The notes: generated by a model from the letters alone, not told the origin. 64,000 nucleotides of DNA from Charina bottae (GCA_023362775.1 JALMGJ010000003.1:51202416-51266415); one strand, 5' to 3'. Numbered from the stretch's first letter, positions 34,697-46,900 are shown. Program-made: numbers and translations.

Positions 34697-35968
34697 TCGG
34701 GGAGTACCTGTGAACCCCCTTAAAGGGAAGCAGACTCTCTGAACCAGCCTGTCGGGGAAAAGCAGCTTGGAGATTAGGCAACGCCACGAGCGCTCCCGGA
34801 CCTGTGTTTTTTCCGGTGGTTTTTTCCTGCCTCTCAGCTGCCAGACTCTGTACAGCAAAGAACCCTAAACTGCCTGTAACTGAGACTTTGAAAACGGACC
34901 CCTCGTCAGGACTGAGTAGTCAGGACTGCAAAAGAATTACCAACGTTGGTGAGTACGACTTTTCTTAGGGGGGGGGTGCTGTGTGTGTGTGTGGCTGTGG
35001 TATTTCTTCACAAGGAAGTAGCCACGAAGCGGCTGTGGAGGCCCTTTTGGGGTCTCAGGGAGATCCTTGTCGCAGTTCCCAGAAGCCCGACTTAATTGGG
35101 CATCTAGACTGAGTTTCGGCTAGCTGGGTCGGCATTGATCGTGTGTTTGGAAAGAATGTCTGATGATCCCTAATGAAAACTACGTATTGAAATACCAGAG
35201 GGCTAGAGAGAGCCGGAAACTCTGAAGAAGCTAGCTTGGTCTTGGTGCAGGAGCTCGTAGAGGGAGGACAGGTGCACGTCCCGGTCGGGCTAGGAGGCAG
35301 GGTGCCCCTATAGGACTGAGAAAATCCTGAGAGTTCCTGCGGGTCCAGTGGGACCCTTGGCGGCCGGAGTGGCCGATCCCCATATTTATTCCTTCTGCTG
35401 ATTGCGTAGTAACGGCAGACACCCAAAGCTTTCCTCCGACCAGAGAGATTATCGGGGTTGGGGTCCAACCTTGTCCTCTGTGGAACGAAAACCCAGAACT
35501 ATCCCCCACCTCAAGGCGTGCCCCCGGGCTGTGAAGTTCCAAGACCTGGCAAGTCTTGTAGCAATGCCCCCTGGGGCCCCCCTTCTTCCAGTGGGAACAA
35601 CTCTCTCCCCCGCCCTCGGCAAGCCTCCGGGCTGTGGTGTCTAGAGACCTGGCAAGTCTCCCGACGACGCTTCCTGGAAAGGCCCCTTCCGGCGGAACCT
35701 TCCTCCCTAAGAGCGAACCATCTGCAGAACTCAGAGAGACAACCTTTAAAGTTATGCCAGCGTCTGCTGGGAGGCTGCCCAATAGCGACCTTTAAAAGTT
35801 AAGCCAGCGCCTGCTGGGAGGTTGCGGGGGAACACAACCTTAAATTTATCCGCACAGCAAGTCCAGCGCCTGCTGGAGGCTCTGTTCCTGACAAAGGAGA
35901 ATTTGACTCGCTTCCCTCACACACACCGTCTCCCTGGACTGTTCCTTTTTAGCTTCCTGCTACCGAAC
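34697..35968 (+). other. ERV leader region
   Basis: About 1.27 kb, GC-richer than the flanks, between primer-binding site and gag. Repeated phrases such as 'ccagcgcctgctgggaggt' occur near 35750-35880. No convincing protein. Confidence 0.5.
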
Positions 35969-36420
35969 ATGGGAAATTGTCATAGCCATGCGAAGACTAA
36001 CCCATCAACGAGGGCAGGAAATAAGGGAAGTCCCACTCCTCTCCGCTGTGTCTTGAAACATTGGAGTCTTCTCAAACCAAAAGCGGGTTGCATGACCCCC
36101 CAAAAGTCAAGACTCCAGGCCTTTTGTGCAGAAATTGGCCCTTTTACCCACCCATTTGCGGAAGAAATTAGCCACTAGATGGGTCACTGGACCCTGAGTA
36201 TCTTAAAGTTTTTTTCCAAACTTTCTGGCGGGCCAAGAGAGAGAAGAAGAACAGATTTATGTCAGACTTACATTAATCTCACTAGCCGAGCAGATTTACT
36301 GAAACAAAGTGGCATTTTTGTCCCTACAAGCTGCTCTTAGCCGCACCTCCCTCCCACCACCAACAGAGGAGGGGGAGGAGGATGACGTCTCTCAACCCCT
36401 GCTAACAAAGTGAAATTAAA
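35969..36420 (+). pseudogene. ERV gag remnant (matrix part)
   Basis: ATG at 35969 opens 'MGNCHSHAK', with Gly at position 2 as in myristoylated retroviral matrix proteins, then 'TPLRCVLKHWSLL'. The frame stops at 36178; homology seems to continue to about 36420 in other frames, with a Pro/Glu-rich piece. The capsid and nucleocapsid zinc knuckle are not seen. Broken and not functional. Confidence 0.65.
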
Positions 36421-37844
36421 GGTCCCAGAAGTCTGGAGATAATTGCAAAACTCACCACCAGCTATCTCAAAAAGGGGCAGCTTTAAATGCCTCATTCTGT
36501 TTGTCCTCTGTTTAAATGTGTGAGTTAAGTTATAAAGCAAAGGTGTGAAATTGTGTGGGTCTGTCCCTTTGGAATGCTTGGGAAGTAAGTACGAAAGCCT
36601 TTTCCCCTCCCCATTGTTCAGCTGTCTCCTGACTCTTGTCTGTTTAGCTTTATGGCAAGATTTGCCAGTCAACAGCTTCGTTCACTCATTTTTAAGTGTC
36701 TAACTTGTACTCTGTATGGTTTGAATGCATATTACAAGTTAAAAGGTGTTTTTCCTGTGTGTGTGTGCGTAACTATCTAGGCTCTGCCTTTCCACCTTCC
36801 AATGATTGCCTTCTGTCTGCTACTCAAATGCTTTTGGGGGAAAGACAAGGGGGAGAAAGAAACAGAGAAAGTGAGAAGACAAGGGGGAGGAAGGAAAGAG
36901 AGAGAGAGAGTGAAAAGGAGAGGGGGGAGAGAAAAAAGCCCACAAGAGCTCTGCCTCCCTGATAAACTAAAATATTGAGAAGAATATGGAAATGGCTTAA
37001 GTAAGCATTTAGATAGAACTGGGGATTTTCCGGAAGATGGGCAAGGAGACAGGGGAAAAGGCAAGGATTTTCTGATGCACAAGGGGTTTGTAATAAACCA
37101 GCTAAACTTTGAACCCCTTCATTAAAATCTTAACTGAGTCTTAACTTATGACTGTGTGTTTGTGTGTATGTGTTTTCAGTTCATTGAACTGTCTGGTGTG
37201 TGAATAGCAGAACGAGAGAAGAATTTTTTCCCTTTTTGAAAATTTTTTCCTATAATAGAGCCTCCATGGATTGGCATAGTCTATCTGATGGTTTTGTTTT
37301 GTGTCTTTTTGGAAATTTTTTATTGCACAAGCAGTCTACACATTAAAATACATTATGCCAATGCTTGTTTTTGAAAATTAATTGGACATTTTACAATGCT
37401 ATGTGTCAATGTTTTTACTTAACATGGCTGTGCTATTTGGTCACAGAGATGATTGCCAATGTTTTATTGCCCTTCAATTTTTATTTTTATTTTTATTTGG
37501 GATATTTAGCATGGTTTTTAAATTCTTTGCCTGTTGGTCACAATGCTAAGTCCCAATAGTTTATATATATATGCATGCTTTATTTAACACATCAGAAGTT
37601 GCTGGTGTGGTGACTGCATGCGTAGGGGGAAACCAATAACCCCCGCAACTGCAGGGCACTCCCCCTCCCAACCAGGTTGCTTAGAGATAAGCATAAACCT
37701 TGCAGTTTTGTTTTTATTGTTTTTGTTTTTGGCTTTTGGTTTTGGCTTTTTCAAAGCTACTGATTTTTCTGCGCTCAGGCATACATCACTGAGCCAATCT
37801 AGCAGTTGTCTGTGTAAGTTTTGTTCTTATCAACCTTTCTGCAG
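36421..37844 (+). other. ERV internal region, unassigned
   Basis: Expected position of capsid, protease and reverse transcriptase, but no motif of these is legible. Includes a purine-rich (GGGAGAAA/GAGA)n block near 36840-36945. Probably replaced or deleted. Confidence 0.45.
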
Positions 37845-38345
37845 GAACGCCAATCTTGGCAGGTACACCAACCGGTGCCCAATTCCACTGAGGTCTGCCA
37901 AATAAAAACAGGACCCTAAAAGATCACCTAGTCAAATTATGCCAGGACACCAATCTTCCCTGACCCAAAGTCCTACCTCTGGCGCTCACCCTTATTCACG
38001 CCATGCCAGGGAGAAAACTAGGACTGTCTCCCTTTCCAATGAGGTATGGCCACCTCTTTGTTGCCTCTCCAGTCACTTCTGCCAAGGAGAGAGAACTTAA
38101 TCTCTCTGCTTACTTGCAGTTTCTGGCGCGTATTTTGCCTTCTATCTCCAAACAGGGCAGCAACGCTTTGCCTCCAGCTCTGGACCAGCCACCCCTTGCT
38201 GAGATCAGGTCCAGGTCCTGCTCAACACCCCCACTGCTGTAAAGGGCGAAGGTATACAAGCCTGGGTCCATGCTTCCAGAATCAAGAAAGTAATCCGGCC
38301 TCCAGCTGCCTGGCAAAGCAAAGCCCTTACCGCACTCAAAATTAA
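37845..38345 (+). pseudogene. ERV integrase C-terminal remnant
   Basis: Read across frames and at least one stop (TGA where Trp is expected). It includes 'LKDHLVKLCQDTNLP', 'KVLPLALTLIHAMP', 'PFPMRYGHLF' and 'EGIQAWVHASRIKK', the pattern of the end of gammaretrovirus-type integrases. The catalytic core (D,D-35-E) is not legible. Confidence 0.65.
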
Positions 38346-38845
38346 ACTCTCCCACATACAATCCCCTGCTGACCTTGACTCCCTCATCGTCATCTCTCTG
38401 CCCACTGTTCCACTGGGAGAGAACAGTGGCACAGAGGAAAATTCCGAAAAACAAGGCTCTCTGCTCTCTGCCCCACCGGAAGTGGGTGGAGACACAGACA
38501 AAGATCTTCAGGACTACACAACCCCTCTGCTTCCTGTCTCTCCCGGAGGCAGACGGGAACACAGGTGAAGACTATACCCAGGAGGACATCTAAGATCATC
38601 ATTTCACTGTGGTTGCCAATGTTGTTTTAATGTAGGTTGCAAAGCTTTTTTTTGCTAAGCTCTCTTTCAGGCTGAATACCACAGACGCCGGACCAGGCAA
38701 CCACAGATAACAGCTGCTACTGGACAAAAGCTGCCAAATATTTTTCCTGATTACTTCTCCCTGCCTCTCCTCTCTTCTCTCTTCTCCTCTCTGCCTCTTT
38801 TCCGATTAGTAAAAACAAAAAGGGGGGGAAGAGGGGGAGTACCTG

Positions 38846-39488
38846 GTGGGGAAAATGAACATGTGCTCCTTTAAAAACTTTAAAAACTTTTCTTCTGGGG
38901 CTCCTAGGGGTCTATACAATTCTAGCACACCCCCTTACCCACCCACCCGCCGGACTCTCACACGCAAGCCTGCTAGCCCTGATTATATTGAGCGGAGCCT
39001 TACCTCTGCTTACAAATTACTGAATCAATCCAGACCAGATTTAACTGAAAATTGCATAAGCCATTCCAGCCAGCCCCGTGTTTGGGCCAGTTCTAGAATT
39101 GTGCTAAACCACAAAACTCCTCCTGCCTTTAAGGAAGGGGAACATCCAGATAGCCACCTGTACTCAGATTTTGAGTCACGGCTTAAGACCTTGGGATTGA
39201 ATCCATCTATCCCTATCTTTAGCCCAGTGGTGTCTCTGGTCCCCTTAATTGGCTCTGCTCCTTTGTGTGTTACTAGAACGCAACCCAAGGGAGGGGTTAG
39301 GCTTGGGAAACTTCAACAACATCAATGCCTAGCGAAGGTCGTCATCACTGCCTCTAATACTTTCGAGGACTCTTTTATAAATCCTCCATTGTTCTCAGCA
39401 GCTGCTGGGAGATATCGGGTTAAAGTAACTTTTTCAGCCCGGCCCACAGTTTCTATCTCTGGGGAAGAGAAGGAGGGACCCGCATGTA
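38846..39488 (+). pseudogene. ERV env remnant, surface subunit, first part
   Basis: Open for 221 codons from 38846, ending inside the Tc1 insertion. 'AYKLLNQSRPDLTENC' resembles the N-terminal part of ERV surface proteins; about the last ten residues are Tc1 sequence. The insertion target is the TA at 39487-39488. Confidence 0.6.
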
Positions 39489-41072
39489 CAGTGGGGCAAA
39501 AAAGTATTTAGTCAGCCACCAATTGTGCAAGTTCTCCCACTTAAAAAGATGAGAGAGGCCTGTAATTGACATCATAGGTAGACCTCAACTATGAGAGACA
39601 AAATGAGAAAACAAATCCAGACAATCACATTGTCTGATTCGGAAAGAATTTATTTGCAAATGATGGTGGAAAACAAGTATTTGGTCACCTACAAACAAGC
39701 AAGATTTCTGGCTCTCACAGACCTGTAACTTCTTCTTTAAGAGGCTCCTCTGTCCTCCACTCATTACCTGTAGTAATGGCACCTGTTTGAACTTGTTATC
39801 AGCATAAAAGACACCTGTCCACAACCTCAAACAGTCACACTCCAAACTCCACTATGGTGAAGACCAAAGAGCTGTCGAAGGACACCAGAAACAAAATTGT
39901 AGACCTGCACCAGGCTGGGAAGACTGAATCTGCAATAGGCAAGCAGCTTGGTGTGAAGAAATCAACTGTGGGAGCAATAATTAGAAAATGGAAGACATAC
40001 AACACCACTGATAATCTCCCTCGATCTGGGGCTTCACGCAAGATCTCACCCCGTGAACGGTGAGCAAAAATCCCAGAACCACACGGGGGGACCTAGTGAA
40101 TGACCTGCAGAGAGCTGGGACCAACGTAACAAAGGCTACCATCAGTAACACACTACGCCGCCAGGGACTCAGATCCTGCAGTGCCAGACGTGTCCCCCTG
40201 CTTAAGCCAGTACATGTCCGGGCCCGTCTGAAGTTTGCTAGAGAGCATTTGGATGATCCAGAAGAGGATTGGGAGAATGTCATATGGTCAGGTGAAACCA
40301 AAGTAGAACTGTTTGGTAGAAACACAACTCGTCGTGTTTGGAGGAGAGAGAATGCTGAGTTGCATCCAAAGAACACCATACCTACTGTGAAGCATGGGGG
40401 TGGCAACATCATGCTTTGGGGCTGTTTCTCTGCAAAGGGACCAGGACGACTGTTCCGTGTACAGGAAAGAATGAATGGGGCCATGTATCGTGAGATTTTG
40501 AGTGCAAACCTCCTTCCATCAGCAAGGGCATTGAAGATGAAACGTGGCTGGGTCTTTCAGCATGACAATGATCCCAAACACACCGCCCGGGCAACGAAGG
40601 AGTGGCTTCGTAAGAAGCATTTCAAGGTCCTGGAGTGGCCTAGCCAGTCTCCAGATCTCAACCCCATAGAAAACCTTTGGAGGGAGTTGAAAGTCCGTGT
40701 TGCCCAGCGACAGCCCCAAAACATCACTGCTCTAGAGGAGATCTGCATGGAGGAATGGGCCAACATACCAGCAACAGTGTGTGCCAACCTTGTGAAGACT
40801 TACAGAAAACGTTTGACCTCTGTCATTGCCAACAAAGGATATATAACTAAGTATTGAGATGAACTTTTGATATTGACCAAATACTTATTTTCCACCATCA
40901 TTTGCAAATAAATTCTTTCCGAATCAGACAATGTGATTGTCTGGATTTGTTTTCTCATTTTGTCTCTCATAGTTGAGGTCTACCTATGATGTCAATTACA
41001 GGCCTCTCTCATCTTTTTAAGTGGGAGAACTTGCACAATTGGTGGCTGACTAAATACTTTTTTGCCCCACTG
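39489..41072 (+). mobile_element. Tc1-type transposon with 199-bp inverted repeats
   Basis: 1584 bp, starting CAGTGGGGCAAAAAAGTATT and ending with its complement, inserted at TA (39487-39488 and 41073-41074). The inverted repeats cover 39489-39687 and 40874-41072 and are almost identical, with at least one mismatch near the inner end. The transposase lies between them. The sequence closely resembles a Tc1 family I know from fish and lamprey genomes. The preserved ends suggest a late arrival, after the ERV. Confidence 0.93.
39854..40857 (+). pseudogene. Tc1 transposase, frameshifted and with a lost catalytic Asp
   Basis: Cut-and-paste transposase of the DD34E group. First part 39854-40063 (69 codons) has the paired helix-turn-helix DNA-binding domain ('[20 protein letters not shown]'). 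After a frameshift near 40060 the second part, 265 codons, runs to 40857: second DNA-binding half, then the catalytic domain. 'HDNDPKHTA' holds the second Asp and 'LNPIENLW' the Glu. The first Asp, expected in 'WS-D-ET', is Gly here (codon GGT at 40291-40293). Total length of about 334 codons is normal. Inactive on both counts. Confidence 0.93.
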
Positions 41073-41528
41073 TAACTCGGCAGCGAAGCTTCCGTTAGCT
41101 GCCTCTCCACAGGGACCTCTGCTTCCTCCATGGCTTGGGCTACCCACTGATACCAAAGGCTCAATGCCAGCATGGCTTGGTCTGAAAGATGACCAAGGTA
41201 TTCCTTGTGTTCCCCTGCCCTACGCAAAAGGGAATGCCTCTGACTATTATGTCTTTCCTTCTATTCCCTTAGTCAAGGGTCCACCCCACATCAACACCAC
41301 TGCCCTGCAGCCGCTTACGGGAATGTTCCTAGCAGGGTCAATCGGGGTTTGGAACCCATGGAAAAGGGAGAAACCTATCTTTTCTATTGATTTAGGCATC
41401 TGCCTTGAACAGGGTATGTTTTTCCTCTGTGGAACTAACGCCTATCTCTGTTTACATGCCAACTGGACAGGCACTTGCTATCTTGTCCATCTTCTACCTC
41501 AAATCTCAAGTAATTCTACCTCTCTTTA
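41073..41528 (+). pseudogene. ERV env remnant, surface subunit, second part
   Basis: Continues env after the Tc1 element. 'FFLCGTNAYLCLHANWTGTC' is typical of the end of ERV surface subunits. The frame runs straight into LTR sequence at about 41507 and stops at 41527-41529. The cleavage site, fusion peptide and whole transmembrane subunit are absent, so the protein cannot be complete. Confidence 0.75.
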
Positions 41529-42155
41529 GAATGCATACCAGCTTGGGGCTCTCCCTATCTGGTCAGCATCTTCTTCCTGACAAGCTAACATGTTTACCCG
41601 ACTTCCTTGTAATAAATCCTTTGTTCTATCCTCCCCAAGATGTGAATATCCAAAGACTTGAATTTATGGCTCTGACCTCTGTAATCTAGTATGCTTGTAT
41701 AACCCAATGTCCCTCTAAGTGTTACTGTTATTTCTGTAAGATGCAAGTGTTAATCTTTGGGCCTCCGGACAGTGTCCATAGAACAATGGTGTGAATGTTC
41801 ACAAGATTCCATCCCTTGTAACTATGTTGATGACCCACGTCACCCCCTTGACCTGGTGAATCCCAGAATCCTTCAGCCCTGGGCGGGACAGGGAATGGTC
41901 AGAGGACACCTCACCCACATATGGGCATACCATCATCATCCTCACTTCCTGCTTGTATTCTCTGTATAAAAGCTTGTGTCTCACTGTACTCGGGATGGCT
42001 GCTCCACCCAGAGGTCACCTGCACGTGACACCTGTGGGACTGCCATCCAGCAACCTTGCTTGGCGCCAAATAAATTTGCTGTTGTCCGTTCCCAAAGTCT
42101 CTGTTGTGTACTTGGCTTATTCTGGAAGGTGCATGGTAAGTTTTGGTGCCTAACA
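41507..42155 (+). repeat. ERV 3' LTR, 5'-truncated
   Basis: Matches 34001-34675 with few substitutions and a 26-bp deletion near 41888. TATAAAAG at 41965-41972, AATAAA at 42069-42074, end TAACA at 42155. It lacks the first 80 bp or so of the 5' LTR; a deletion joined env directly to it. Confidence 0.85.
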
Positions 42156-43031
42156 GTATGAATGGCCACGCCTGACTTACCAAGGATTTTCTCTCAATTT
42201 TCCCCTTCTTCTTCTAAACTGCTATATGGACTTCAGAAAAGAAATCCTGAGAAGCTGCATAAAAATTCATGTGTTGGGACTGTTCCATCGAGCCCTGGAA
42301 CAGGCTGCTGGTGTCTTCCTCGCACAGCAATGAAAAAGATACACAGGGGGACTTCCGGTGCAAGAGAATGGCGAGCAGACGCATGGATTAACAGCTCGTT
42401 AAACTCTCAATCTTTTATCTCTAAATGGGGAAAAGTAAGTCAGTTCTGCGGAGCCTTTGTGTTATGCAGATCGCGGCAGGAAAGCTAGGATAAGAGCAGA
42501 CCTGAAAAAGAAGAAACCAGCAGCTTCTGGACGGCTGTCACTTTTGCTTTCTTTTTCTGTTTCCAGCCCAGCAGTGAAAGCAGTGAAAGCAGCCGGGAAG
42601 CCGGGTATACACTTACCTCGTTAGATACCTAAATATTTAGGTTATGCAGCCGTTTTTCCTGCACTGAATTTGAGATAAAAGTTTAATTTAAAGAGAAGAA
42701 AAGTATTTACTTCACCATCTAAAGAAAACTTAAAGGTTTGGATGAGACTCCGGAACTACAACTGATTTGAAAGACAAGACCCTTTGTTTAATTAATTAAG
42801 GACGCTATTTTCATTTTGTAAAGTTTTTTGTTAATTTGTTAACTTTAGAAATTGTATTCTACCTGGTTGATATAATATACATACTTATATACATATCTAT
42901 ATTATTCACTAATTTATATTAATCGTATATTCATATAGTTATATTCTATATATTTTATAGTTAAAACGGATAAGTTTAGGAAATATTAGTGAAAGATATA
43001 TTGTTAATTGTTAAAAACTAAATATTGAAAG

Positions 43032-43907
43032 ATGAATACTAGAAAAATACAGAGAAGGAGATCTGACTCAGAGGATGATAGAGGGGAATGGATGAAATCA
43101 CTCTTTGAGGATTTCACAAAGAAAGCAATTCAAAGCATAACCTCTAATGTGACTACTTTATTAGAAGATAAAATTAAAGGGTTTGAAAAAAGTTTGGATA
43201 AGAAATTAGATAGCATGGAGCAGAAATTTCAGACAGAAATTAAGGGAGTAAAAGAAAGAGTACAAAAAATGGAAAAGCAAAATGAAGAAGAATTAGACAA
43301 GCGTACATTATTAGAATTCAAACAAAAGGAAAAATGTATAAGAATAAGAGGACTTGTAGAAGGGAAAGAATTAGAAATTAAAAACACAGCAACTCAAATG
43401 TTAGCTAATTTGATTGACTGGGAAACAGAGCAACTAGAAGAGGAAATTGAAGGGATTTACAGGGTAAATTCGAAATATGCCGGAGATCACAAGCTTCCAA
43501 GAGATATGGTTATGGAGTTCAGTAGAAGGAAACTTAGGGACTTGATTATACAAAATGCCTACGATAAGAAAATAAATATTGAAGGAAAAGACATAAAAAT
43601 CTTCAAGGAGATTCCAAACACAATCCTGAAAAAAAGAAAAGATTATTTTTTCCTAACCGAGATTTTGAAAAAGAATAAAATTATGTATAGATGGGAAACT
43701 TTAGAAGGGATATCTGTTACCTATAAAGAACAGAGATACAAACTAAATTCAATAGAAAAAGCCAAGGACTTTCTCAGAAAATTTGAAAAAGATAATCAGC
43801 AAATGATAAGTAATAATGGTAAAAAAGAAGGGGAAAAAGAAAATTTTAGAATAGACTCCCAAGCTTCTGGTTCTAAGGATATTAGCAATCACCTAAACAA
43901 TGAGTAA
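43032..43907 (+). CDS. L1 ORF1 protein
   Basis: Intact, 291 codons. L1 ORF1 proteins are RNA-binding trimeric chaperones that package L1 RNA. An N-terminal charged region is followed by a coiled coil (about residues 35-100, heptads with 'LEDKIKGFEKSLDKKLDSME'), an RRM-like region ('CIRIRGLVEG' near 108) and a C-terminal domain ('RDMVMEFSRRKLRDLI', 'RYKLNSIEKAKDFLRKFE'). It overlaps the ORF2 start by 8 nt (ATGAGTAA at 43900-43907). Expression is unlikely to matter because ORF2 is dead. Confidence 0.85.
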   Translation: MNTRKIQRRRSDSEDDRGEWMKSLFEDFTKKAIQSITSNVTTLLEDKIKGFEKSLDKKLDSMEQKFQTEIKGVKERVQKMEKQNEEELDKRTLLEFKQKEKCIRIRGLVEGKELEIKNTATQMLANLIDWETEQLEEEIEGIYRVNSKYAGDHKLPRDMVMEFSRRKLRDLIIQNAYDKKINIEGKDIKIFKEIPNTILKKRKDYFFLTEILKKNKIMYRWETLEGISVTYKEQRYKLNSIEKAKDFLRKFEKDNQQMISNNGKKEGEKENFRIDSQASGSKDISNHLNNE

Positions 43908-46900
43908 CTTGAAATGCCTAACATGGAATGTCAATGGGTTGAATGCCCCAGCAAAAAGAATTTTTTTTTTCATATGGTTAATAAATTAAATTTAGATATT
44001 ATATGTCTTCAGGAAACTCATATTAAAATTAGAGATATAAAATTACTGACATGTAAAAAATTAGGCTTGGACTTTACATCAGCAAATGAAAATTAAAAAA
44101 ATGGAATTGTTTGTTATATAAAACCCTATTTAAAACCGAAAATTTTATTAACAGATATTAAAGGAAGATTTATTGTTATTGAAATTGAGATACAAAATTT
44201 AAAAGTAATAGTAGTGGGATTATATGCTCCAAACGATAAACAAAAAATCTTTTTAAAAACTCTACTTAATCATTTATCAGATATACCTAATAAAAATTGG
44301 CTCATAATGGGTGACTATAATGGAGTGGTAAATCCCATACTTGATAGAAAATCAGATAAACAAATCAAAATGAATCAGGGAAAATTACCACATGAATTTT
44401 TTGAACTTGTAAATAATCTAGAATTGGTGGAAGCATGGAGACACAAAATGGGTAACGCTAAAGAATTTACATTTTTCTCAGATAGATATAAATCCCATTC
44501 CAGAATTGATATGATTTGGCTGTCTAAAAATTTAATAAATAAAATTAAAGATATGATAATACTAGCTAAAACTTTTTCAGATCACAATGCTGTCCAATTA
44601 GATCTAAAAATTACACCAAAAACATATAGATGGAGATTTAATGAAACTATATTAAGAAATAAAGAATATTTAGAAGACAGGAAAAATAAATTAAAGGAAT
44701 TTTTTGAAATAAACATGAGTGATGAGGTAAATATCACTACAATTTGGGATGCAAGTAAAGCTTATATTAGAGGTCATTTTGTGTCTCTAGGTAACCATCT
44801 TAGAAAATTAAAACAACAAATTTTTTAAAATTTTTGATTTGTGACCAAATCAAAACAAAAGAAATTGAACTTCAGAATAATCCCAATGATAATTATATTA
44901 GAAATCAAATAAATGTTTTACAAAAGCAATTAGAACTTCAAACAATAGATGAAATAGAAAAAAAATTAAGATATGTAAAACAAAGGTACTTCCAACATGC
45001 TAATAAGACTGGAAAATGGCTTGCTTTTAAACTAAGAAAAGAGGCGGAAAAAAAGATTATTAACAAAAGAAAATAAAATGGAGAAGAACTAATTGATAAC
45101 CAAAGTATTAGAAAAGCATTTTATGATTTTTATAACAAATTATATCAAAACCAAAAAGTAATACCTGATAGATGTGAAACTTACTTACAGGAAAGCAAAT
45201 TGGAAAAAATATCTCAATCGCAAAGAGATAATTTGAATGAATCTATCACAAAGCAAGAAATAATAGAAGCTATAAAAAAACAAAAATCAGGTAAAACACC
45301 AGGGCCCGATGGTTTTACGGCATTATATTACAAGTACTTTCAAGAAATTCTTATTACTCCATTTAATATCCTTCTAAATTCAATAATGGCAGGAAATACA
45401 ATACCAAACTCCTGGACAGAAGCCAACATTATTTTAATTCCCAAGGAGGATCAAGATTTAACATTATGTAAAAATTACAGACCAATCTCTCTTCTAAATA
45501 CGGATTACAAAATTTTTACCACTATCCTGGCCAATAGATTAAAAAGAGTTTTACAAGATACAATAAAATTGGATCAAAGTGGTTTTTTACCAAAAAGATA
45601 CATAAAAGATAATATAAGATCTATTCTAAATATAATTGAATATGCAAAAAATCATAATGAAAAACAAATTACATTATTATTTCTAGATGCTGAAAAAGCA
45701 TTCGATAATTTAAATTGGGAATTCTTGTTTAAAACACTTAAAAATTTAGATTATGGAAGCAAATTTATCAATGCTATTCAAGCAATTTATACAAATCAGA
45801 AAGCCAAGATAGTGGTAAATAACGAAACAACTCAAAATTGTAATATAGATAAGGGTACTAGACAAGGATGCCCAATATCTCCTTTGTTATTCATTTTGGT
45901 CTTGGAAATTCTTCTAGAAAATATTAGAAAAGATAGTCAAATTGAAGGAGTAAAAATAAAACAGGAAAGTTATAAATTAAGGGCATTTGCAGACAATGTT
46001 GTCATTACGATACAAAATCCGGAAAATTCAATAGGTCATTTAAAAAAAAAGATACAAGATTTTGGAGAACTTGCTGGATTTAAAATAAATAATCAAAAAA
46101 CAAAGATGATAAATTTAAATATGACTGCAAATAATATACACACTATGGAATTGGCTACAGGGTTTAAAAATGTAAAAAAATAAGATATTTAGGAGATGAA
46201 ATTACATCATGCGGCCACATGACCGTGGAAGTGTCTTCGGACAACGCTGGCTCTTTGGCTAACAAACGGAGATGAGCACCGGCCCCTAGAGTCGGACACG
46301 ACTGCACAAATGTGCGGGGGGTACCTTTACCTTTACCTTTATGGAATGAAATAAGACAAGATCTACAAAATTGGGCAAAACTCCAAATATCTCTCCTTGG
46401 AAGAATTTCCACAATCAAGATGAATATCCTTCCAAGAATTTTATTTTTATTTCAAACAGTACCTATAATAATTACAGAAAAAACATTTCACAATTGGCAA
46501 AAAGATCTCTCTAAATTTATCTGGCAAGGGAAAAAACCCAGAATCAAATATAAATGCTTACAAGATATTAAAGAAAACAGAGGATTTGGTCTGCCAGATC
46601 TAAAATTATATTATGAAGCATGCGTTCTTATTTGGATGAGAGACTGGATAAAACTAGAAAATAGAAAATAATTGAATTTGGAAGGTTATGATCTTAGATT
46701 TGGGTGGCACGGGTACCTCTGGTACAATAAAACAAAAGCAAATTTGGCATTTAAACATCATCTAATTAGGAAATCTATCTTAAAAACTTGGGAGAAATAC
46801 AAAATTATGATATTACCAAATTTACCATTGTGGATCTCCCCACATGAAGCATTTGCATTGCAAGGTATTATAACTGGGAGTAAATGGCTAAAATATAAGG

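Larger units (their letters stand above)
33919..42155 (+). mobile_element. Decayed endogenous retrovirus with two LTRs
   Basis: The span is set by two direct repeats (5' 34001-34675, 3' 41507-42155) ending in TAACA, with retroviral gag, integrase and env remnants between them in the right order. The gamma/epsilon-like nature is suggested by the N-terminal Met-Gly of gag and the integrase C-terminal motif. Protease and reverse transcriptase are largely lost. A Tc1 transposon (39489-41072) splits env. No matching target duplication is seen (5' flank aagag, 3' flank gtatg). It lies in a C8B intron, antisense to the gene. Confidence 0.85.

Noticed and set aside
36777..37082. 101-codon minus-strand frame rich in Ser/Leu/Pro
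   Set aside because: Caused by the purine-rich block at 36840-36945.
38110..38562. 150-codon minus-strand frame
   Set aside because: The plus strand reads as ERV integrase end; the minus-strand frame is a by-product.
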